From the NCBI GenBank assembly GCA_023428865.1, contig JAEYWT010000118.1, positions 1-12,014 on the forward strand: 12,014 bases of DNA, given 5' to 3'. Positions 7,259-12,014 of this stretch are shown here, piece by piece. Under the pieces are notes generated by a model. The model ran no database searches, was not told the DNA's origin, and saw only the letters and a list, made by a program, of their open reading frames with translations. The translations under genes were made by a program, and so were the position numbers. The first letter of the stretch is position 1. Each line of letters starts with the position of its first letter. The stretch is from Bacteroidota bacterium (GTDB lineage Bacteria > Bacteroidota > Bacteroidia > Flavobacteriales_F > PHOS-HE28).

Positions 7259-9076
7259 ATGAAACGTACACTGTACATCCTTGCCGCCCTGCTGCCTGCC
7301 GCGGTCTTCGCACAACTGGCACCACAGTCTACCGCGCCCTTGTTGGAGCACATGCGTGAAGTGAATGCTGAATGGCATTCGTTCCGCGGCGCGCTCAACA
7401 ACATGCATACCTCTTTTGGATCGGACACCGAGCGTATTACGCAACACCTACACTTGGTGCACACCCATTTGGCCACGCACAACCCAGAAGGCCTAAGTGC
7501 GGATCAAGCAACGAACCGCGCCGTGTTGCTGGACGCACTGGAAGCCTACGCCGACCGTGGCGTGTTCCCGAAGAACTACGTACTGCCCTATCGCAACCCG
7601 ATCTTCATCGATCCGCATGGTACAGCTTGTGCCGTGGGTCAATTGATGATCGAAAGCGGCCATGCCGACCTGGCACAACGCATCGATGCGGAAATGGAAC
7701 TGGCCTACATCCGCGAGATCGCTCTGGAAGAAGTAGGTGCCTGGGCATCGGAACATGGCTTCACCACGGATGAATTGGCGTGGATACAGCCAGGCTATTC
7801 GCCGCCCATCCCTTGGTTCACCTTGGGTGAAGGCACGAATGGCACGGTGAATGAGGTGCTGCCACTTTCCAACGGCGACCTGCTTGTGGTAGGCACCTTC
7901 ACCGATGCGGGCGGAACCGCCTGCGATGGGGCAGTAAGATGGAATGGCAGCACCTACACCGCGATGGGCGCTCTACCAGAAGGCATCACCCACTGTGCCA
8001 TCGAGCACAACGGTGAGATCTACGTAGGCGGCAGCTACAACAACGGACAAGTGGATCTCCTGCACTGGACGGGAGACACTTGGCAGACCTCAACCGTTTT
8101 CAGCAGTAAGTGGGCCGAGGTAACAGCATTGCACAGCCACGAGGGCATGTTGTATGCGGCCGGCGGTGAGACAGGTTTCGCGGGAGTGGACTACGGTGTG
8201 AAGGTGTTGCAGGATGATGAATGGCTGCCCTTACCCGGCGTGCTCAACGGCCCCATCTTCGCCTTGGAGCATTACGAGAACTACCTCGTAGCCGGAGGTG
8301 CGTTCACAGGGCCGTTCCTCTCACAAGAAGAGAACATCCTGCATGTGGCGCGCTACATGGATTCCGGCTGGATGCAGATCGCCGACGGACTCGATGGTAC
8401 GGTACACGACCTGTTGATCCATGATGGCGCCTTGTACGCCACCGGCACCATGATCACCATGATGGGCCCAGCGTTCGGCCTGGCCAGCATCATCGCTGAT
8501 GTGAACACGTGGCAGCGCTTGATGCCGAACCTGATGGACTACATCGCTCCTTCCCCCGTGGATGGGCCATCGGTGGGGTATTCCATGGTGGTACACAATG
8601 ATCGCATCTACGTCGCTGGCGACCTCTACATCTATGAGGGCCTAACATTCGGCACGGGGCTACTGGCGTTCAACGGCACGCCAGATGATGTGGAGCCCTA
8701 TTGCAATTTCATGGGGCCTGCCTTCAGCATTGCCTTGCTCGGTGCGAACCAACTCGTGCTGGCCGGTGCTTCTGAAGCGCTCAACAACATCATCGCCACG
8801 GATATCACCTCGGCAGTGAAAGACCCCTTGGCTAACCTCGACCTGAGCTTTGCACCCAACCCGACCAAAGATGTCCTGACCATTCAAACGCCCGTAGAAA
8901 TGGACCCGGTGACCTCCGTTCGCCTGACCGACCTAAGTGGCCGCACGGTCCAGGTGGAAGCAAGAGTGACCGGCACCGGTCTACAACTGGATGTACGCGC
9001 ACTGGCCAGTGGCACCTACCAGGTGTTGGTGAATGACGGCACACGCTCGGCAACAGGACGTTTTGTGAAGCAATAG
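7259..9076 (+). CDS. Secreted T9SS cargo protein: conserved N-terminal module, propeller-like repeats, type A sorting domain
   Basis: A 605-residue exported protein of unknown function. Residues 1-18 form a Sec signal peptide (KR, hydrophobic core, AVFA then QLAPQ). Residues about 20-182 form a module shared with the other secreted protein in this window, with landmarks NAEW, TERITQHLH, LLDALEAYADRGVFPKN, FIDPHGTACAVGQLM, SGHADLA and DELAWIQPGY. Residues about 185-520 contain roughly six repeats of 45-60 residues built on V.W.G..W or a similar strand followed by a G-rich turn and LyvgG.f-like strands (LLVVGTFTDAGG, IYVGGSYNNG, LYAAGGETG, LVAGGAFTG, LYATGTM, IYVAGDLYI), typical of a beta-propeller. 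The last 80 residues or so are a T9SS type A sorting domain (LSFAPNPTKDVLTI, VRLTDLSGRTV, LASGTYQVLVNDG, GRFVKQ). Surface display or release is therefore likely. The Met directly before KRTLYIL was chosen; an ATG two codons earlier is equally possible. Confidence 0.85.
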   Translation: MKRTLYILAALLPAAVFAQLAPQSTAPLLEHMREVNAEWHSFRGALNNMHTSFGSDTERITQHLHLVHTHLATHNPEGLSADQATNRAVLLDALEAYADRGVFPKNYVLPYRNPIFIDPHGTACAVGQLMIESGHADLAQRIDAEMELAYIREIALEEVGAWASEHGFTTDELAWIQPGYSPPIPWFTLGEGTNGTVNEVLPLSNGDLLVVGTFTDAGGTACDGAVRWNGSTYTAMGALPEGITHCAIEHNGEIYVGGSYNNGQVDLLHWTGDTWQTSTVFSSKWAEVTALHSHEGMLYAAGGETGFAGVDYGVKVLQDDEWLPLPGVLNGPIFALEHYENYLVAGGAFTGPFLSQEENILHVARYMDSGWMQIADGLDGTVHDLLIHDGALYATGTMITMMGPAFGLASIIADVNTWQRLMPNLMDYIAPSPVDGPSVGYSMVVHNDRIYVAGDLYIYEGLTFGTGLLAFNGTPDDVEPYCNFMGPAFSIALLGANQLVLAGASEALNNIIATDITSAVKDPLANLDLSFAPNPTKDVLTIQTPVEMDPVTSVRLTDLSGRTVQVEARVTGTGLQLDVRALASGTYQVLVNDGTRSATGRFVKQ

Positions 9077-9092
9077 GTCCGACCCCATTCGT

Positions 9093-9129
9093 GAACGCCC
9101 TGTCCAACCTGGATGGGGCGTTCCATTTT
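9093..9129 (+). terminator. Intrinsic terminator after the T9SS protein gene
   Basis: The 8-bp inverted repeat GAACGCCC (9093-9100) / GGGCGTTC (9116-9123) encloses a smaller TCCA/TGGA stem (9103-9106 with 9110-9113) and is followed by CATTTTC. It starts 16 bases after the stop codon. The U-tract is short, so termination may be partial and some readthrough into the lycopene cyclase gene is possible. Confidence 0.6.
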
Positions 9130-9156
9130 CCGGCGAACCAAAGCACGGCTGCGGTG

Positions 9157-9164
9157 TTCCTTTG
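9157..9164 (+). promoter_or_regulatory. Likely -7 box of the lycopene cyclase domain gene
   Basis: TTCCTTTG differs from TAnnTTTG at one base and ends 5 bases before the GTG start at 9170. The placement copies that at ahcY and the glycosyltransferase. It supports the GTG start and suggests a leaderless transcript. Confidence 0.4.
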
Positions 9165-9169
9165 CGCAC

Positions 9170-9856
9170 GTGGAACGCTATTACTACTTGCTCCTAGACC
9201 TCGGCAGCTTGGCCTTTCCGTTGATGGCCAGTTTCGAGCCGCGCATCCGGTTCTATGCCAAATGGCGTGGGCTCTTCGCTGGCATACTGGCCATGGCCTT
9301 GGTGTTCATTGCGTGGGATGCCATCTTCACCGCGAATGGTGTGTGGGGCTTCAACCCGCGTTATCTCATTGGCGTATACATCCTGGGCATGCCGTTGGAA
9401 GAGTGGCTCTTCTTCCTCTTCATCCCCTACTCGTGCCTGTTCTTGTACGAAGTCATGCGGTACTTCGTGCAACGCGATGTACTCGCGCCATACGCCCGTC
9501 CGTTGAGCATGGTATTGATCATGGTCCTCCTGATCGTGGGCGCCCTCCACATCGACCGGCTGTATACGAGCATCACCTTCCTCTGTACGGCAGCCTACCT
9601 GGCCTACCATGTCTTCGTGGCGAAGAGCCCATGGCTGGGTCGCTTCTACGTGGGCTATGCCGTTAGCCTGATCCCGTTCTTCCTGGTGAACGGTGTCCTT
9701 ACCGGATGGCTGCTACCGGAACCGATCGTGTGGTACAACAACGCGGAGAACCTCGGCATACGCCTGAACACGATCCCGATCGAAGACAGCATGTACCTGC
9801 TATTCTTCCTGCTGATCGTGACGACGTTCTATGAGCGAGCGCTAAAGCGGTATTAG
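9170..9856 (+). CDS. Lycopene cyclase domain membrane protein (CrtYcd/CarR type)
   Basis: A 228-residue integral membrane protein with about six to seven hydrophobic segments and two tandem copies of the small lycopene-cyclase domain. The first copy shows WDAIFTANGVWGFNPRY (49-65) followed by PLEEWLFF (75-82); the second shows VNGVLTG (173-179), EPIVWYN (184-190) and TIPIEDSMYLLFF (201-213). The paired PLEE and PIED motifs carry the acidic residues conserved in this family, which closes the ends of lycopene to beta-rings in the membrane. Fused two-domain forms like this are known in Bacteroidota. The GTG at 9170 was chosen over the ATG at 9113 because the intervening 19 residues are Arg/Lys-rich, overlap the preceding gene's terminator and do not look like family sequence. 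No phytoene synthase or desaturase gene is present in the window, so its carotenoid pathway partners must lie elsewhere. Confidence 0.88.
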   Translation: MERYYYLLLDLGSLAFPLMASFEPRIRFYAKWRGLFAGILAMALVFIAWDAIFTANGVWGFNPRYLIGVYILGMPLEEWLFFLFIPYSCLFLYEVMRYFVQRDVLAPYARPLSMVLIMVLLIVGALHIDRLYTSITFLCTAAYLAYHVFVAKSPWLGRFYVGYAVSLIPFFLVNGVLTGWLLPEPIVWYNNAENLGIRLNTIPIEDSMYLLFFLLIVTTFYERALKRY

Positions 9857-9892
9857 CTCAGGGGCAGGGGCAAGGCGGGGTCATGGTCTTCC

Positions 9893-10519
9893 CTATTGCA
9901 CTTGCTCCGTTGCCAGCACCATTTGCTTTCTCCAGCGGATGAAGCCGACGACCGCAAGGATGATGTAGATGACATTCAGCAACGCATAGCCGTGATAGCC
10001 GATCAGGTGGTTGTACACGACAGCGACCACATCGCCCACCATCCAGTAGAACCAGTTCTCCAGGATCTTGCGGCTCATCATCCACGTGGCCACCATGGCG
10101 AAGGAGGCGATGAAGGCTTCCATGCCGAGCAGTTCGCCCGGCTGATCCAGGCTTTCCATCAGCTGCACCAAGCCCCAGGTGCCAGCAAGCCCGACCAAGA
10201 GAAGCATGGCGTGTTGCGGCATCACGGCGCGTACGATCCTTTCCGTACCACCTTCACTACCCCAGCTCCACCAGCCGTAGAGCCCCATCACCGCGTAGAA
10301 AAGATTCAATGCGGCCATGAGCCATGCATCCTGAACCACATACAACCACACACCGATCACCGCCGCAACGAAACCGAACAACCAGCCCGACCGGATACCG
10401 CGCCCAATGAGGATGGTGAAAACGATGTTGAGGACGACCGCCGTGTATTCGAGTACAACGGCTAGTGTGGGCGACATGGGGCGAAGGAACGAAGAAGCCG
10501 TGGTCGATCCGTTGGTCAT
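9893..10519 (-). CDS. PnuC-family vitamin transporter (NR or thiamine, PnuC/PnuT type)
   Basis: A 208-residue inner-membrane protein with about seven hydrophobic segments and no ATPase domain, matching the PnuC facilitator family, whose members move nicotinamide riboside (PnuC) or thiamine (PnuT) and rely on a cytosolic kinase to trap the vitamin. Diagnostic blocks are LNLFYAVMGLYGWWSW (71-86), KILENWFYWMVGDVVAVVYN (151-170, with the ligand-site W-x-x-W) and YALLNVIYIILAVVGFIRW (178-196). The TPP-controlled receptor and NadR-like kinase nearby suggest thiamine or nicotinamide riboside respectively. I see no TPP riboswitch directly upstream. The start is uncertain: ATG at 10517-10519 is used here; ATG at 10475-10477 gives a shorter N-terminus more like other PnuC proteins, and an ATG at 10541-10543 is also in frame. 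Its stop is 36 bases from that of the convergent cyclase gene. Confidence 0.87.
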   Translation of the reverse strand: MTNGSTTASSFLRPMSPTLAVVLEYTAVVLNIVFTILIGRGIRSGWLFGFVAAVIGVWLYVVQDAWLMAALNLFYAVMGLYGWWSWGSEGGTERIVRAVMPQHAMLLLVGLAGTWGLVQLMESLDQPGELLGMEAFIASFAMVATWMMSRKILENWFYWMVGDVVAVVYNHLIGYHGYALLNVIYIILAVVGFIRWRKQMVLATEQVQ

Positions 10520-10565
10520 TGCTCGAACCTTTGTGTAATACATGTGTACGGATACTCATAACCAC

Positions 10566-11579
10566 ATGAACATGCTTCGCTCCACATTCCTCGTACTCTC
10601 CCTGGCCATCGTCCACATCACCACGGCACAATTGGCGCCCGAGCGACCAGCGACAACCGGTGAACACCTGCTTGTGGTGAACGCCGAGTGGGCCACCATG
10701 GATCCGACTGCGTTGCTCGATGACCAGGTCGTTTCCTTCACCTCGGAAACTGAACGCATCGCCGCACACCTGCACCGTGTGGCCGAACGCTTGGCTGCGC
10801 GACCACTGAAGGATATCGCGAGCTCACCCGCACAACGCCGCCGGATGTTGCTGGACACCTTGAGTGCCTATGCCGACCGCAGTATGTTCCCGAAAAACCA
10901 TGATGCGCCAGGACGTACACCTGTTTTCATCGATGAGGACGGAACCGCCTGTGCGGTGGGTCAACTGATGATCAGCAGCGGCCATGCGGAACTTGCACAT
11001 CGCATCCACAACGAGATGAACTTGGCCTACATCAAGGACATCAGCCCGCCAGAAGTGGAAGGCTGGGCATCCACGCATGGTTTTTCACTGGATGAATTGG
11101 CTTGGATCCAGCCGACGTATCAGCACATGAAGCCACGGGACCCCGGCTTGCTCGCTGCCGTACACTTGGTGAATGGCGACTTGTTCGAGGTGCGACAGCC
11201 TGCAGCTGATCAAGTTGGGCAAAAGCTCAACGTGGTGCTGAAGAACGCGAATGGCAGCAAGGTGGTGGCCACGATGCCCGCACTTTCCAGGGTGCAGGCC
11301 ATGGAATTCGCAGGGCGTGTGTTCGTGGGCGGAACACCTCCGCAACATGGAGTATACGCAGCGGTGTTCGAATGGAATGGAAAGAAACTGGTGGCACATG
11401 ACCCGTTCAATGGACGTGTACGTTTCGCTGGCTTCTACCTTACGGATGGAGCCCTGCACGCCCGCGGCTATGTGGAAGGCGAAACGACCTATCAGGATCG
11501 ATACCTGACGCCCGCTGGCGAATGGATGGCAACACGTACAGGTACAAGTGCAGAGCCGGTCCCGATCGAAATGGACTAG
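10566..11579 (+). CDS. Secreted protein with the same conserved N-terminal module, without a T9SS domain
   Basis: A 337-residue exported protein of unknown function and a paralogue of the product of 7259-9076. Signal peptide at about 1-21 (MLRSTFLVLSLAIVHITTA then QLAPE). The shared module covers about 22-185: NAEW (39-42), TSETERIAAHLHRV, LLDTLSAYADRSMFPKN, FIDEDGTACAVGQLM (121-135), SGHAELAHRI and DELAWIQPTY (176-185). The remaining 150 residues keep a few strands like the paralogue's propeller (LVNGDLFEV, GRVFVGG, VFEWNGKKLVAHDP, YLTDGALHARGYV), enough for about three blades. It stops at a normal TAG without the sorting domain, so it is probably periplasmic or released by another route. 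The ATG at 10566 was chosen as the start of the signal peptide; an ATG two codons on is equally good. A possible AACCTTTG box lies at 10526-10533. It is divergent from the PnuC-family gene with only about 46 bases between the starts. Confidence 0.82.
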   Translation: MNMLRSTFLVLSLAIVHITTAQLAPERPATTGEHLLVVNAEWATMDPTALLDDQVVSFTSETERIAAHLHRVAERLAARPLKDIASSPAQRRRMLLDTLSAYADRSMFPKNHDAPGRTPVFIDEDGTACAVGQLMISSGHAELAHRIHNEMNLAYIKDISPPEVEGWASTHGFSLDELAWIQPTYQHMKPRDPGLLAAVHLVNGDLFEVRQPAADQVGQKLNVVLKNANGSKVVATMPALSRVQAMEFAGRVFVGGTPPQHGVYAAVFEWNGKKLVAHDPFNGRVRFAGFYLTDGALHARGYVEGETTYQDRYLTPAGEWMATRTGTSAEPVPIEMD

Positions 11580-11593
11580 CGCACAACGGCGGA

Positions 11594-12014
11594 TCACATG
11601 CCGCAATTACACGGCTGGCTGAAGAAGATCTTCACCTGGGGTAAAAGCTCTTGTAAGTGCTCCATCTCGGGCTCGTCGAACTGGATAGCGCGTAGGTCAA
11701 GGAAACGTAAGGCCCGCATCTCGGCCATCTCCTCGGGGAAATCGGCCAGGTCGTTGTCCCAGAGATCCAGTGAAACGAGCTCTTTGAAAGCACCCACACA
11801 CTTGGGCAGAACGCTGAGCGCGTTTCGACTAAGGTCCAACCGTTTCAAATGGGTAAGCCTACAAAAGCTCTTGGGCATTTCGGTGAGCTTGTTGCGCGAG
11901 GCACGGAACTCTTGCAAGTACCGCAGCTCCTGCAACCGCTCGGGCAGTTCCTTCAGCTTGTTGTTGCTCAGGTCGAGTGCGTTCAGGTTCTTCAATTGGA
12001 ATACACCTTCGGGA
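11594..12014 (-). CDS. Leucine-rich repeat protein, C-terminal part (5' end outside window)
   Basis: The frame is open to the window edge, and the first residues inside (PEGVFQLKNLNALDLSNN) are in mid-repeat, so the gene begins outside. About 140 residues are visible. They form five 23-residue leucine-rich repeats of the bacterial type L..L..LDLS.N.L..LP......, for example LNALDLSNNKLKELP, LKRLDLSRNALSVLP and LVSLDLWDNDLADFP. The last repeat is irregular (LRFLDLRAIQFDEPE) and leads into a short cap ending SQPCNCGM. Such repeats make curved protein-binding surfaces; partner and location cannot be told without the N-terminus. The stop is 14 bases from that of the convergent secreted-protein gene, and I see no terminator between them. 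Confidence 0.88.
   Translation of the reverse strand, partial: PEGVFQLKNLNALDLSNNKLKELPERLQELRYLQEFRASRNKLTEMPKSFCRLTHLKRLDLSRNALSVLPKCVGAFKELVSLDLWDNDLADFPEEMAEMRALRFLDLRAIQFDEPEMEHLQELLPQVKIFFSQPCNCGM

Noticed and set aside
10257..10775. 172-codon minus-strand open frame across the PnuC/secreted-protein divergent region
   Set aside because: It is out of frame with the PnuC-family gene and antisense to the signal peptide region of the secreted protein; Cys/His/Gly-rich composition typical of a shadow frame.

Overview
The window looks like a chromosomal stretch from a GC-rich member of the Bacteroidota, probably an environmental Flavobacteriales-type lineage. The evidence is a type IX secretion (T9SS) C-terminal sorting domain, a TonB-dependent receptor with a CarboxypepD_reg-like N-terminal domain, a bacterial geranylgeranylglyceryl phosphate synthase, and Bacteroidota-type promoters (TTG-N21-TAnnTTTG) in place of obvious Shine-Dalgarno sites. 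The gene content is mainly housekeeping and envelope functions. I see no rRNA, tRNA, insertion sequence, phage gene or CRISPR array, and no gene-free stretch longer than 300 bases.

Layout. 1-237 (+) is the end of a Rieske-fold protein whose usual cluster ligands look mostly lost. It is separated by a bidirectional terminator (257-287) from ahcY (303-1628, -), S-adenosylhomocysteine hydrolase. A GT4-type glycosyltransferase (1830-3059, -) lies head-to-head with a geranylgeranylglyceryl phosphate synthase (3210-3950, +). The synthase converges, with only 10 bases between, on a TonB-dependent receptor (3961-6363, -) that has a well-formed TPP riboswitch in its leader (6422-6489). Upstream on the same strand is a NadR-like P-loop kinase (6572-7153, -). 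Then come two plus-strand genes: a secreted T9SS protein with a propeller-like middle (7259-9076) and a lycopene-cyclase-domain membrane protein (9170-9856). A PnuC-family vitamin transporter follows (9893-10519, -), divergent from a second secreted protein (10566-11579, +). The window ends inside a leucine-rich-repeat protein (11594-12014, -).

How the genes fit together. The riboswitch ties the outer-membrane receptor to thiamine. The PnuC-family permease and the NadR-like kinase are the two other parts expected for import followed by trapping by phosphorylation, either of thiamine (PnuT-type) or of nicotinamide riboside (PnuC/NadR-type). Here the three parts are split by unrelated plus-strand genes, and only the receptor is visibly under the riboswitch.

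The two most unusual observations are these. First, the two secreted proteins at 7259-9076 and 10566-11579 share a strongly conserved N-terminal module of about 165 residues, with cores GTACAVGQLM, SGHA and DELAWIQP, joined to different C-termini; I cannot assign it a function. Second, several promoters place the TAnnTTTG element only 5-6 bases before the start codon (ahcY, the glycosyltransferase, the lycopene cyclase gene), which predicts leaderless transcripts.
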